64,000 nt of DNA from Guptibacillus hwajinpoensis (lineage in GTDB: Bacteria; Bacillota; Bacilli; Bacillales; Guptibacillaceae): the NCBI RefSeq assembly GCF_001039475.1, contig NZ_LELK01000001.1:1151735-1215734 (forward strand), read 5' to 3'. The position numbers and the translations under genes were made by a program. Below the pieces are notes generated by a model that ran no database searches, had not been told where the DNA came from, and saw only the letters and a program-made list of their open reading frames with translations. Positions 1 through 7,770 of the stretch are shown here, one piece after another; the first letter of the stretch is position 1; each line of letters starts with the position of its first letter.

Positions 1-192
1 AGATTGATCTGACAGTAACTCTGCCTCAGCAGCCGTGATAACGCCGTGGAGAACAAGTACAGCAAGAATGTCAGCAATGATCAGTCCCTGAATTAGTTTT
101 TTATCAATGGTTTCCTCTTTAGCATTTCTTCCTTTCCAGTACAAATAGAGTAAACCTCCTACTAACGTAACTAGAAGCAGAATCGATCCCAT
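1..192 (-). CDS. Small membrane-anchored hypothetical protein (3' end outside window)
   Basis: The reading frame starts with ATG at 190-192 and runs off the left edge after 64 codons without a stop. An AGGAGG-type ribosome binding site lies just upstream (complement of 195-205). The N-terminus (MGSILLLVTLVGGLLYLYWKG) holds one hydrophobic segment followed by a basic stop-transfer, then a second hydrophobic stretch around residues 39-53. I do not recognise the family; a small integral membrane protein is all that can be said. It is divergent from the gene at 306. Confidence 0.55.
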   Translation of the reverse strand, partial: MGSILLLVTLVGGLLYLYWKGRNAKEETIDKKLIQGLIIADILAVLVLHGVITAAEAELLSDQS

Positions 193-305
193 AGAAGAAC
201 CTCCTTTCTTATCATTTTAATGCAAACGCTTTATCCTTTCCATCATAAAGAATTCATGCTACATTATGAGAGGATTTCTGAACAGAATGAAAGGAGTACA
301 CTATC

Positions 306-692
306 ATGATTCAACGTTTTATTGAACTCGGAGAAGGCTATTCTGATATTTATGAGCTAGTCGAACTTGCGAGAACCAATTCTAATCGTGTTCACCGTCT
401 ATTATTACTTAAAACCGTCACTAAAAACCGTGAAGTCGTTTCGCCTGTTGTTGTATTGAAGCCGGCTGGTGAAGGAAATCTTCAACCACTTTATATTTGT
501 AGAGAAGGCATTCCTGCAAAAGACCCTTCTGTTAGGAGATTGCAGCTATTTGAAGAAATGAGTGAGACATTAGAGATACCCATCATTCCTATTGAAGTAA
601 AGCCTTCAAGTGAATTTAACGAAAAAGAGTTATATTACAACTATATTATTGGCATTCTTAGACTAAATAACTTAATTCCCCCTCTAAGCTAA
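306..692 (+). CDS. Conserved Bacillus hypothetical protein, DUF7147-like
   Basis: A 128-residue soluble protein beginning MIQRFIELGEGYSD, with AAAGGAG placed 10 nt before the ATG. The N-terminal pattern matches a short family conserved in Bacillaceae, often mislabelled 'methylthioribose kinase' in databases and now called DUF7147; that identification is from memory. No catalytic motif, signal peptide or membrane segment is visible. The gene is monocistronic: it is divergent from the truncated gene at 1-192 and closed by a strong terminator at 705-742. Function unknown. Confidence 0.6.
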   Translation: MIQRFIELGEGYSDIYELVELARTNSNRVHRLLLLKTVTKNREVVSPVVVLKPAGEGNLQPLYICREGIPAKDPSVRRLQLFEEMSETLEIPIIPIEVKPSSEFNEKELYYNYIIGILRLNNLIPPLS

Positions 693-704
693 TCGCCATA
701 CATA

Positions 705-742
705 ACAAGAAAAGCAGGAGTCCCGACTCCTGCTTTTCTTGT
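705..742 (+). terminator. Rho-independent terminator
   Basis: Perfect 18-bp stem (ACAAGAAAAGCAGGAGTC at 705-722 pairing with 725-742), lying 13 bp after the stop of the gene at 306-692. It has few terminal T residues beyond those in the stem. Confidence 0.75.
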
Positions 743-864
743 ACATAGATAGAAATTGCACTAAAATACATTCAATCTTATCCGTAAATGTAACCTTTTA
801 TGTAGAATTTGCATTTCTGTATAGAAGCAAAATAAAAAAGCCATCCATCAATAGGAACGGCTTT

Positions 865-1140
865 CTATAGACCCATTTTATAATCGTATTGTTTCGCTTT
901 ATCAGGCTTTGCATTCTGATATTCAGTTTGCACTTCTGGACGCTTAGAGGGTTCCACTCGCTTCACAAAATGAAGGGAATTCAATCGTTCTTTAGTCGCC
1001 TCAAGCTGATCAAGATTAATATAAATTACAACATACTTCTGTTTCGAGGAAACATAATGTACATTTCCAAACCTTCTTAATTGTTTGGCATGCTTTAGTG
1101 ACTGAATATAGACTGCTAAGCCAACTCGTTCTACAAACAT
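865..1140 (-). CDS. ylbG: YlbG family protein (DUF2129)
   Basis: A 91-residue small basic protein of the Bacillales YlbG family (UPF0298/DUF2129). The middle of the protein (KQLRRFGNVHYVSSKQKYVVIY) and the C-terminal KAKQYDYKMGL are very close to B. subtilis YlbG. ATG at 1138-1140 is chosen over an in-frame GTG at 1188 because AAAGGGGA sits 8 nt before it and the resulting length matches the family. YlbG is found next to ylbF in most Bacillus genomes; its role is unknown and it has been presumed cytosolic. Here the ylbF neighbour is separated by one extra divergent gene at 1287. Confidence 0.9.
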   Translation of the reverse strand: MFVERVGLAVYIQSLKHAKQLRRFGNVHYVSSKQKYVVIYINLDQLEATKERLNSLHFVKRVEPSKRPEVQTEYQNAKPDKAKQYDYKMGL

Positions 1141-1286
1141 GACTCGTTTCCCCTTTACTTTTGAAATCTTCTTATTCAAACCTAGCACGAAAGGTGCTTG
1201 ATATCAAGAATGAACAGAGTGTTGGTCATTTGAATATGTTTCGGTTAGGATAACAGTAGACTGTGTATGAGAAAGGATGCAATACA

Positions 1287-1607
1287 ATGAACCTTGATGA
1301 TATATGGACACCGTTTTTAACCCAACTAGCGAAATCAACTGCTGTTAGCACCGTTTCTAAAAAAAAAATCACCGGTATACCCTTTCTCTATTTTACAGTA
1401 AATACAGGCATCGGAAAAGCTACGATTGAAACCTTAATAAAAGTAGAGGCAGCTAAGGTTATGAAAGGTAAGCGATTACAGATGGACTATTCATTTGTTC
1501 GTGAGGATCAATCACTTATGGTGTATCGCGTACGCTTTCTCGTTCCACAAGAAAAAATGTTCTGCTGTGGTAATCTTTGTCCAGATTGTATTCGCTTCAG
1601 AGAATAA
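1287..1607 (+). CDS. Hypothetical protein with C-terminal cysteine cluster
   Basis: A 106-residue protein with no recognised family. ATG 1287 is preferred over GTG 1263 because AAAGGATG lies 8 nt upstream of it. The body is mixed alpha/beta with many lysines. The last 16 residues hold the cluster CCGNLCPDC (Cys spacing C-C-x3-C-x2-C), which looks like a metal or Fe-S ligand set. It sits tail-to-tail with ricF (ylbF), whose own tail is also Cys-rich, and the two share a bidirectional terminator. No enzymatic motif was found; a link with RicF function is only a positional guess. Confidence 0.6.
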   Translation: MNLDDIWTPFLTQLAKSTAVSTVSKKKITGIPFLYFTVNTGIGKATIETLIKVEAAKVMKGKRLQMDYSFVREDQSLMVYRVRFLVPQEKMFCCGNLCPDCIRFRE

Positions 1608-1611
1608 AAAA

Positions 1612-1634
1612 AACCAGAGCATATTGCTCTGGTT
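1612..1634. terminator. Bidirectional terminator between the Cys-tail gene and ricF
   Basis: Stem AACCAGAGC (1612-1620), loop ATATT, GCTCTGGTT (1626-1634), with an A-run before it that gives a U-run on the minus strand. Its right arm overlaps the ricF stop codon by 2 nt. Confidence 0.7.
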
Positions 1635-2073
1635 AACCGCATCCACAGCTGCCGCCTGAGCCGCAACCGCCTCCACAAGATTGATTATCAAAGAACGGGT
1701 TACCTGATGGAACTTTTATTGAAGGTGAAACTTCTCCAGCAAGAAGAGAACATACTTCAACAAGCAATGATTCAAGATCGGTCTCTGCTTTCTTGAATGC
1801 CGCTACATCATCGTGTAGATCCATATCTCGCTTAGCCTCACGAACCTTCACTGTAATCGTCATGAAGTCAGGATGGTATCTCCCAAATCGCTGAACCTCA
1901 TCATAAAGTTCCTTTAATTCAGAGAAACGTTTTATGAGTCCTTGTGCTTCCTTATTCTTTGCTAACTTCTTTCTTGCCTCATGATAATCATGAGCAACTT
2001 CTGAATCTTTTATCATGAACCCAAGCTCTTCAGCCTGGTCTAAAATCATAACACTATCTAGAGTAGCAATCAT
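1633..2073 (-). CDS. ricF: RicF / YlbF, Fe-S regulator of biofilm, competence and sporulation
   Basis: A 146-residue protein of the YlbF/YmcA family. In B. subtilis, RicF (YlbF) forms a complex with RicA (YmcA) and RicT (YaaT) that carries [4Fe-4S] clusters, promotes processing of riboswitch-containing and operon mRNAs by RNase Y, and affects Spo0A phosphorylation. The first ~115 residues are predicted helical. The tail has Cys133, Cys137, Cys143 and Cys145 in a Gly-rich CGGGCGSGGSCGCG sequence, the expected cluster ligands. ATG at 2073 is preceded by GGAGGTG with 5-nt spacing. Monocistronic. Confidence 0.92.
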   Translation of the reverse strand: MIATLDSVMILDQAEELGFMIKDSEVAHDYHEARKKLAKNKEAQGLIKRFSELKELYDEVQRFGRYHPDFMTITVKVREAKRDMDLHDDVAAFKKAETDLESLLVEVCSLLAGEVSPSIKVPSGNPFFDNQSCGGGCGSGGSCGCG

Positions 2074-2240
2074 ACTTACACCTCCGCCCTTATCTTACCA
2101 CTTTAAGCAAGGCGCTGACCAGTCTTCTAAAGCAAACAGAAGTCACTGCCCACTATTTGGTTATTGACTTATTATGTATTCAGATCTATAATTTTCTAGA
2201 TTTATGTGTTTTCATCTTAGAAAGGAAGACAAATCAAACT

Positions 2241-3044
2241 GTGAAACTTCTCACCTTTAATCCATTCCGAACACTAGGTATGCCAGGTATTTCTTACGTT
2301 AAACCCGATCACATGTTTAATAAAATAGACGAAATCCGCGCATCAGATGTGCTGCTTTTCCCTGAAAAGTGGCAGGTGAACTCTCTTGTTTATGGTTTAA
2401 ATAAAAAGATTTTCCCCTCCATTCAATCCATTCAACTAGGATTCGATAAAATTGAAATGACAAGGGCGTTCTGGTCAATCAAACCTGATCTTATGCCTTA
2501 TACTGAAATTGCGGGGAGTTCAAAAGCAACGATTGAACGTATTCTAGATACATTTCCATTTCCATTTGTCGCAAAGGAAGTGCGCAGCTCGATGGGTAAA
2601 GGTGTCTTTCTTATTCGCTCACGAGAAGATTTCCTTGCATACGCTGAACAAAATGACGTTCTATATGTCCAAGAGTACTTACCAATCGAAAAAGATCTAC
2701 GTGTCGTTTATGTAGGAAATACCGTTGTATCTGCCTACTGGCGAATCGGTGGAGACTCTTTCCATAATAACGTAGCACAAGGTGGCAAACTTTCTTTTCA
2801 TAATATACCTGAAGAGGCTCTTCAGCTCGTAGACAAAACAGCTAAAGCATTAGGAATCGACCATGCCGGATTTGACGTTGTTTTCGCTAATGGGAAGTAT
2901 TACTTCTTAGAATTCAATTGTTTGTTCGGAAATCAAGCTCTAGTTCAACAAGGTATTCAAATCGAAAAAATGATTTTCAATTACTTGCAGGATCAGTTCC
3001 CCCCACTCGTTCCTCCAACAACACCTTACCGACATATATCATAA
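2241..3044 (+). CDS. ATP-grasp (RimK-like) protein
   Basis: A 267-residue protein starting at GTG 2241 (VKLLTFNPFRTLG), with AAAGGAAG about 12 nt upstream. Upstream in-frame codons back to 2157 encode a Cys/Phe-rich leader unlike the family, so they are left out. ATP-grasp features are seen: FPFVAKEVRSSMGKGVFLI (Lys and Gly-rich loop, ~residues 112-131), VLYVQEYLP, RVVYVG, and near the end FEVVF-like DVVFANGKYYFLEFNC, the metal-binding Glu/Asn pair. Members ligate amino acids to carboxylates; the substrate cannot be told. Such a gene is commonly found next to ylbF in Bacillaceae. Located between divergent ricF and the convergent secreted protein gene at 3068. Confidence 0.8.
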   Translation: MKLLTFNPFRTLGMPGISYVKPDHMFNKIDEIRASDVLLFPEKWQVNSLVYGLNKKIFPSIQSIQLGFDKIEMTRAFWSIKPDLMPYTEIAGSSKATIERILDTFPFPFVAKEVRSSMGKGVFLIRSREDFLAYAEQNDVLYVQEYLPIEKDLRVVYVGNTVVSAYWRIGGDSFHNNVAQGGKLSFHNIPEEALQLVDKTAKALGIDHAGFDVVFANGKYYFLEFNCLFGNQALVQQGIQIEKMIFNYLQDQFPPLVPPTTPYRHIS

Positions 3045-3046
3045 CG

Positions 3047-3072
3047 AATAAGTCTCTATATAGAGACTTATT
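3047..3072. terminator. Bidirectional terminator (26-nt perfect palindrome)
   Basis: AATAAGTCTCTAT (3047-3059) followed directly by its inverse (3060-3072), then TTATTTCT. It closes the ATP-grasp gene and overlaps the stop of the convergent gene at 3068. Confidence 0.75.
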
Positions 3073-3457
3073 TTATTTCTACTTCAAATTCTTCAAGAGA
3101 TAAGTACCTTCCACCGTCTTTTCGCATAATATCCAACCGAATGATGTGTTTTCCTTCTGGTAGGTTATGAACAATAAAGGCAGCTTGTTTGACGGATTTT
3201 TGCTTTTTGCCATCAAGGAATACATCAATATACCCATGATAATCTTTTTTATCATTATGTGGATCAAATGAGAAATTAGGAATCACACATTCAACGAACA
3301 AATCTTTGTTCTTTATTCGATGATTAACAAGAACAGGATCTGACTTTGCTGCGACCTCTTCCTCCAATGATTCGCTGAATCCAACTACTGGAACACAACA
3401 AAGAATCATCAGTAAAACGACAATCACTTGTTTCCAGCCTCGACCGCTCACTTTCAT
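3068..3457 (-). CDS. Secreted hypothetical protein with beta-sandwich-like domain
   Basis: A 129-residue protein with an N-terminal signal peptide (basic GRGWKQ, then the hydrophobic VIVVLLMILCCVPVVG). ATG 3457 is preferred over GTG 3466 because the latter overlaps the AAAGGGGTG ribosome binding site, which is 8 nt from the ATG. The mature part contains DVFLDGKKQKSV and HNLPEGKHIIRLDI, patterns typical of an immunoglobulin-like or invasin-like fold that appends a short beta-rich domain. Whether the cysteines near residue 22 support lipidation is unclear; no clean lipobox is present. Family not recognised. It sits between ricF and ylbE. Confidence 0.7.
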   Translation of the reverse strand: MKVSGRGWKQVIVVLLMILCCVPVVGFSESLEEEVAAKSDPVLVNHRIKNKDLFVECVIPNFSFDPHNDKKDYHGYIDVFLDGKKQKSVKQAAFIVHNLPEGKHIIRLDIMRKDGGRYLSLEEFEVEIK

Positions 3458-3561
3458 TTTGGACACACCCCTTTGCTCTTCAGTGTGCCCAAACCACTTT
3501 AATTAATGAATTAAGATTAGAATTTCCATTAAAACAACTTAAATTCACATAAAAAAGGACC

Positions 3562-3795
3562 CTAATTTTTCAATTGGGTCACTAATGCAAGCATCATATT
3601 CACCATGTTTAATTGGTTTTGGAATCGATCAACCCGTTGTGGAAAAGTTTGACCATAAAAAACTTTTGAAGCTTCTTCGAATTCCTTTAGTGCATATGGT
3701 TCTCTGCTTAAGCGTCGATACCATATCGGTTGGTTTCTTAAGAAATAGACTAAATCTTGCCGTGAAGATAAAAAATCCTGCACTTCTTCACGCAT
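3562..3795 (-). CDS. ylbE: YlbE-like family protein
   Basis: A 77-residue protein matching the YlbE-like family of Bacillaceae: REEVQDFLSSRQDLVYFLRNQPIWYRRLSREP is the conserved N-terminal block. GGAGGGGG precedes the ATG. It is 11 bp downstream of ylbD, so the two are cotranscribed. No membrane segment or catalytic motif; function unknown. Confidence 0.88.
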   Translation of the reverse strand: MREEVQDFLSSRQDLVYFLRNQPIWYRRLSREPYALKEFEEASKVFYGQTFPQRVDRFQNQLNMVNMMLALVTQLKN

Positions 3796-3806
3796 TAAAC
3801 CCCCTC

Positions 3807-4199
3807 CTAGTCATGACGAAATGGAAATGGGGAATGGGAGTGAATATAAGGTGCTTGCTGCTTTGGCTTGGAACGGAATTGTGAAAGAACTTCTTGTATT
3901 GAATAAACCGCTCCGCTAAATTGTTCAATTCCTTTTTGCACTTCGTCTAAGTTCATTTGTTTAATAGCAGAAAGCATACCAGCTACTTTGTTGCTTTTAT
4001 CAGCTGTAGTTGCCTCTTTTTCTCCTTGATCCTCCTCATCGTCAAACCAGGTTTGATCATCCTCACCGAAAAGCATCCACTCCTCAAAAAGCTCCTGAAG
4101 AGTTTTTTCACCACGCTTCACCTTCTTAAGAACAAAAGGATTTGCTTTGACGAATGTTTTAAATTCCTGAACTTTTTGACTCGACTGCGTTTCAGGCAT
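3807..4199 (-). CDS. ylbD: YlbD, putative spore coat protein
   Basis: A 130-residue protein of the YlbD coat-protein family. ATG 4199 is chosen because GGAGGTG lies 6 nt upstream, while the ATG at 4214 overlaps that same ribosome binding site. Visible features: FKTFVKANPFVLKKVKRGEKTLQELFEEWMLFGEDD (the family core), an acidic segment, and a Gln/Pro/His-rich tail ending HSHSPFPFRHD. In B. subtilis ylbD is expressed late in sporulation and the product is listed as a coat protein on indirect grounds. Operon with ylbE. Confidence 0.88.
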   Translation of the reverse strand: MPETQSSQKVQEFKTFVKANPFVLKKVKRGEKTLQELFEEWMLFGEDDQTWFDDEEDQGEKEATTADKSNKVAGMLSAIKQMNLDEVQKGIEQFSGAVYSIQEVLSQFRSKPKQQAPYIHSHSPFPFRHD

Positions 4200-4347
4200 A
4201 TTCGCCACCTCCATTTCTTGCTAACCATAAATGGTCTTACTACATAATAATTAGACTTTTGACAATTGTGCGCCTATTTGTTGGTGCATACGACCATTAT
4301 TGTTAAAATGAATACGTAACGATCTTGCTTAGGAAAGGAATTCAAAA

Positions 4348-4842
4348 TTGGAAAAGGAAAACATACATGCACTTTTATCAGAAATACTTGAAAAGTCAAC
4401 AAACGAAGAAAGAAAAAATCTTTACTCCTTACTAGAAGGAGTAAAGAAGAAACAAAGTAACCATTACAAAACGTATTTAGCAGGTTATTTAGGAATTAGC
4501 AGTAAACTCATTAACGACAATACATACGAAAGCATCATACCAAATCGAGAGCTTATTCATAACCCTCTCCAGATTGCCCATGGAGGGGTCACAGCTTCTC
4601 TTATTGATATTGCAATGGGTTCACTTGTCCATCAGTCTCTCCCCTCAACTAAAGCAGCTGTAACATCAGAGATGAACATTCACTACCTAGCTAAAGGAAG
4701 TGGGCAAGAATTAAGATGCCGCTCTCAAGTATTGTTTAAAAGTGAGACGAGGTGGGTTGTAAAGGCAAACGTATTTCGTGATGATCAGACAATCATTGCA
4801 ACCGCAACAGGCAATTTCATGATAATACCTAGAAAGGTTTAA
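4348..4842 (+). CDS. PaaI-type hotdog thioesterase
   Basis: A 164-residue protein of the hotdog-fold PaaI/YbdB thioesterase superfamily, presumed to hydrolyse an acyl-CoA. The conserved motif IAHGGVTASLIDIAMG (~residues 74-90) contains the His-Gly-Gly and catalytic Asp region; TSEMNIHYLAKGSG follows as the second family block. It starts with TTG at 4348, supported by AGGAAAGGAA 8 nt upstream. Its last 14 bases overlap the 3' end of the convergent ylbC. The substrate is not predictable. Confidence 0.82.
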   Translation: MEKENIHALLSEILEKSTNEERKNLYSLLEGVKKKQSNHYKTYLAGYLGISSKLINDNTYESIIPNRELIHNPLQIAHGGVTASLIDIAMGSLVHQSLPSTKAAVTSEMNIHYLAKGSGQELRCRSQVLFKSETRWVVKANVFRDDQTIIATATGNFMIIPRKV

Positions 4843-5905
4843 TGAAATTCTGAGTATAATATTCCCGATAAACACCAACGCCTATTTCCGTAAACTCTTC
4901 ATTTAGAAGCGCTTCACGGTGCCCTTTACTGTTTAACCATCCAATCATAGATGCTCCTGCATCTGGATACCTTGCTGCAATATTCTCTCCAGCGTAACTA
5001 TATAACACATCACCACTCTTCAATCGGTCAGAAAGTTCGCCTTCTGATGGAGAAGTATGTGAGAAGTAGTTATTATCACCCATATCTTTGCTATGACCGA
5101 ACGCAACTTTGGATACTTCTTGATTATAAGAAAGGGGTTTCTTATCGGAAAGGTTTCTAAGAACGTTTGTCATAGCGAAGATTTGCTTCTCCATTGCTGT
5201 TTGAACTTCTTCCCACTGACTATTAGAAAGCGTTTCGGCATCCATTAATTCACCGCGATAAGAAACGGCGTATGGTCGTTGCTTCACAAGAACGTGTGGT
5301 TCAGCAAGTCTTACAGCTCTTAAGCTTCCATTAAATTTATCGAAGTAATATTGCGCAAAAAGTTCGTCATGGATTTTCACGAGAGGTTTTTGCTGTAATT
5401 CTTCGCTTGAAAGTTGGAAGCGATAGTCATAATCATTTACTTTAAGTGAAATTTCCTTATCTGGCCTTGTATCATTAAAAACCGTTTCAGCATTCTCACC
5501 CATAGGATAGTTATCACCAGCTTCAACATTCCCCATAAAGAAAACCGTTACTACTTTTCCCTCTTCAATACCTACTTGGAGATATTCTGAACTTGACTGC
5601 TCATAAATCCACCACTCGTAGCCATAGGAAGAAGGATCTACTCGATCGGGTTCTCCAAGCTCCTGCGTAATGCCTTCCGAACTATTTCCAATCCACTTTT
5701 CTATACCAGTTAGTGCAGGCAATGGTTCGCTAGTTATCTCAGGCTCATCTTTATCTTTAGTCGTTTCATCAAGCACTTCTGTCTCTTCATTAATAATCCG
5801 TTCAACTTCTGGAACAACTGTGTTCCAGTCTATTCGTTCATATACATCCAGTCCAATCACTATTATGACGATTAGTATTACGAAGCGAAGCATGTTCCCA
5901 ATCAT
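4829..5905 (-). CDS. ylbC: YlbC, CAP-domain protein
   Basis: A 358-residue protein anchored by one N-terminal hydrophobic segment (LRFVILIVIIVIGLDVY). It is followed by an acidic linker, a CAP-associated N-terminal domain (~residues 65-200, IGNSSEGITQELGEPDR at its start), and a C-terminal CAP/SCP domain (~235-355) with NYFSHTSPSEG, YAGENIAA and NSKGHREALL. GGAGGCGATCTA precedes the ATG. CAP domains bind envelope lipids or peptidoglycan or act as scaffolds; the B. subtilis role is unknown. A second, LysM-linked CAP protein is encoded 1.1 kb away on the other strand. Confidence 0.9.
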   Translation of the reverse strand: MIGNMLRFVILIVIIVIGLDVYERIDWNTVVPEVERIINEETEVLDETTKDKDEPEITSEPLPALTGIEKWIGNSSEGITQELGEPDRVDPSSYGYEWWIYEQSSSEYLQVGIEEGKVVTVFFMGNVEAGDNYPMGENAETVFNDTRPDKEISLKVNDYDYRFQLSSEELQQKPLVKIHDELFAQYYFDKFNGSLRAVRLAEPHVLVKQRPYAVSYRGELMDAETLSNSQWEEVQTAMEKQIFAMTNVLRNLSDKKPLSYNQEVSKVAFGHSKDMGDNNYFSHTSPSEGELSDRLKSGDVLYSYAGENIAARYPDAGASMIGWLNSKGHREALLNEEFTEIGVGVYREYYTQNFIKPF

Positions 5906-6037
5906 TAGATCGCCTCCATTTCATTGTATCTATTATGCCTTATCCCTCCTATCAATCGCAACGGTTTAACACTATAGCGTACATTTCAAGCACCTGTTCT
6001 CGTTTACGTCACAAATCCAAATTTCACGTCAAAAAAA

Positions 6038-6057
6038 GAAGAGCCCGCGGGCTCTTC
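6038..6057 (-). terminator. Terminator of the YugN-CBS gene
   Basis: Perfect 20-nt palindrome GAAGAGCCCGCGGGCTCTTC next to a run of seven A on the plus strand, which gives a U-tract on the minus strand after the gene ending at 6061. Confidence 0.85.
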
Positions 6058-6060
6058 CTT

Positions 6061-6795
6061 TTATGCATTAATTTTTTCTTTCAGTAAGAAGTAAGAAACA
6101 ATACCAACAAAACGCTCGCCATCTAAAACGATCACTTCTGTTAGACGTGATTCATTCATGATGTCTGCAGCCTGTTCTGGTTTCATATCTGGAGAAAGAG
6201 TAAATTCGGGTTTCTCCACTAGTTCTTCTACCTTCGTAGCACCCGCTTCATTATCCGCAAATCCACCAACGGCAATAGCACGATCCGTTACAATACCCAT
6301 TAAATGCTCATTCTCGTCACACACAGGAACAATTGTAACGTTCTCATTTTTCATGACAGCGGCAGCCACAGACACGTTATCTGATGGTTTACAAGGAGTT
6401 ACTCGCTTCGCAAGTTCACCTACTGATACCATGCTTCTCTGCAGTGCAGACCCTAATTGATCTCTAACGATCGCTAACTTCTTATTGCATGTGCTAATAA
6501 TCGTTTCTGGAAATTCTTCGTCATACTCAACGCCATGTGGATAATAGTGTTTTCCAACATAAGGTTTACCTAGTTTAATCACAGCGTGTGCTGATTCAAC
6601 CATTCCCTCAATCGATACACCAGGTACTCGAAGATAATAAACATCACCGTTTGTCATATCTTCAAATTTATAATCATATGTAACTCGCTCATAATCCCAT
6701 TGGCCTGCAAGTACTAAACCGTTTTCATGCATGATATGGTCTAAAATGGAAAACTGAACAATCGTTGATTCCAGACCAGTGTTCTCAAATTTCAT
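6061..6795 (-). CDS. YugN-like domain fused to a CBS pair (ylbB position)
   Basis: A 244-residue protein. ATG 6795 follows AAAGGAGGC with 9-nt spacing; an upstream ATG at 6822 lies before this site. Residues 1-~115 (MKFENTGLES, GQWDYERVTYDYKFEDM, YYLRVPG, GKHYYPHGVEYDEEFP) match the YugN-like family, which in B. subtilis is a separate protein. Residues ~130-244 form two CBS motifs (VTIVPVCDENEHLMGIVTDRAIA and TEVIVLDGERFVGIVSYFLL), as in YlbB, which occupies this place in B. subtilis. CBS pairs bind adenine nucleotides. The product is probably a cytosolic ligand-sensing protein of unknown output. Confidence 0.82.
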   Translation of the reverse strand: MKFENTGLESTIVQFSILDHIMHENGLVLAGQWDYERVTYDYKFEDMTNGDVYYLRVPGVSIEGMVESAHAVIKLGKPYVGKHYYPHGVEYDEEFPETIISTCNKKLAIVRDQLGSALQRSMVSVGELAKRVTPCKPSDNVSVAAAVMKNENVTIVPVCDENEHLMGIVTDRAIAVGGFADNEAGATKVEELVEKPEFTLSPDMKPEQAADIMNESRLTEVIVLDGERFVGIVSYFLLKEKINA

Positions 6796-7004
6796 TATCC
6801 GTTTGCCTCCTTTGTATTTCACAACAAGTCCACTCTCTAATAATAGTATAAGGGACAGTGCAGTTGCAATGTTTACTTACCATTATGCTCGATTATAGCT
6901 TCTATATTATTGTTTTGCGTGGATACTAGAAATAAATAATTCTGTGAAAAGGTAGGGTATTATTATCACTTTTGGTGAAACTACGATTGAAAGGAGATGA
7001 AGAG

Positions 7005-7634
7005 ATGAAAAAGTATATCCCATTATTAGTTGTATTTCTTCTTGCGGCTAGCCTATTTTCACCTGAAACCGCCCATGGACAGACTACATACACCGTAAAA
7101 TCAGGTGACACGCTGTGGAAGATCTCAAAAAGGTACAAAATTGGACTAACCGAAATCATTAACGCCAATCCTCAGTTTAATAATCCAGACTTGATTTATC
7201 CTGGTGATCGAGTAAACGTTCCAACCGGTAACACTTCCATTAACAAATCAAAAGATATTGGACAGCAAGTAATGGATTTGACGAATCAAGAAAGAGCGAA
7301 AAACGGCCTTTCACCACTAACATGGAATTGGGAAGTTGCGAGGGTTGCGAGATACAAATCTGCCGATATGAGAGATAAAAATTACTTCTCGCATCAATCA
7401 CCAACGTACGGATCACCTTTTACAATGCTAAAGAATTTCGGTGTTTCCTACCGCAGTGCTGGTGAAAACATTGCTGCAGGCCAGTCAACTGCAGAAGAAG
7501 TCGTACAAGCTTGGATGAATAGTGCGGGACATCGAAAAAATATCCTAAACCCAGGCTACACTCAAATAGGCGTTGGTTATGTCTCTGGTGGCTCTTATGG
7601 TCATTATTGGACACAAATGTTCATCTCAAAATAA
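7005..7634 (+). CDS. Secreted LysM + CAP-domain protein
   Basis: A 209-residue protein with signal peptide (MKKYIPLLVVFLLAASLFS, cleavage probably after HG ~residue 25), one LysM domain (YTVKSGDTLWKISKRYKIGL ... NPDLIYPGDRVNVP, ~28-71) and a CAP domain (~85-207) with NYFSHQSPTYG, SAGENIAAGQ and NSAGHRKNIL. LysM binds peptidoglycan or chitin-like glycans, so the protein is probably wall- or spore-associated, similar to YkwD-type proteins. ATG 7005 follows AAAGGAGATG; the upstream GTG at 6972 lacks a ribosome binding site. It is a domain relative of the neighbouring YlbC. Confidence 0.88.
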   Translation: MKKYIPLLVVFLLAASLFSPETAHGQTTYTVKSGDTLWKISKRYKIGLTEIINANPQFNNPDLIYPGDRVNVPTGNTSINKSKDIGQQVMDLTNQERAKNGLSPLTWNWEVARVARYKSADMRDKNYFSHQSPTYGSPFTMLKNFGVSYRSAGENIAAGQSTAEEVVQAWMNSAGHRKNILNPGYTQIGVGYVSGGSYGHYWTQMFISK

Positions 7635-7636
7635 GA

Positions 7637-7729
7637 GGCTCTTACTAAAAGATTTTTGTATAGAAAACCAAACTCCGCTAATTGGAGCGGAAATTAACTC
7701 TCAAAGCACCAATATCTACGAAAAGTGTC
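7637..7729 (-). repeat. MITE-1 copy (GGCTCTTTTC family), short derivative
   Basis: Begins GGCTCTTACTAAAAGAT 2 bp after the stop codon of the LysM-CAP gene and ends CTACGAAAAGTGTC. The internal parts (ATTGGAGCGGAAATTAACTC) match the other copies of the family at 38798, 46086, 53558 and 60222. The orientation is opposite to the 53558 copy and the GC-rich centre is deleted. No clear target duplication. Confidence 0.6.
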
Positions 7730-7735
7730 ATAAAA

Positions 7736-7767
7736 AAAGATCCCTTCTCAATTGAGTAGGGATCTTT
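7736..7767. terminator. Bidirectional terminator
   Basis: AAAGATCCCT pairs with AGGGATCTTT around a 12-nt inner region that is itself partly pairing. A run of seven A on the left gives a U-tract for the minus-strand gene ending at 7771. Confidence 0.75.
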
Positions 7768-7770
7768 AAG

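Noticed and set aside
832-864. Terminator after ylbG
   Set aside because: AAAGCC/GGCTTT pairing is short with a large loop; the U-tract is present but the stem is not convincing.
2157-2240. N-terminal extension of the ATP-grasp gene
   Set aside because: Composition is unlike the family and the GTG at 2241 has a ribosome binding site; treated as leader.
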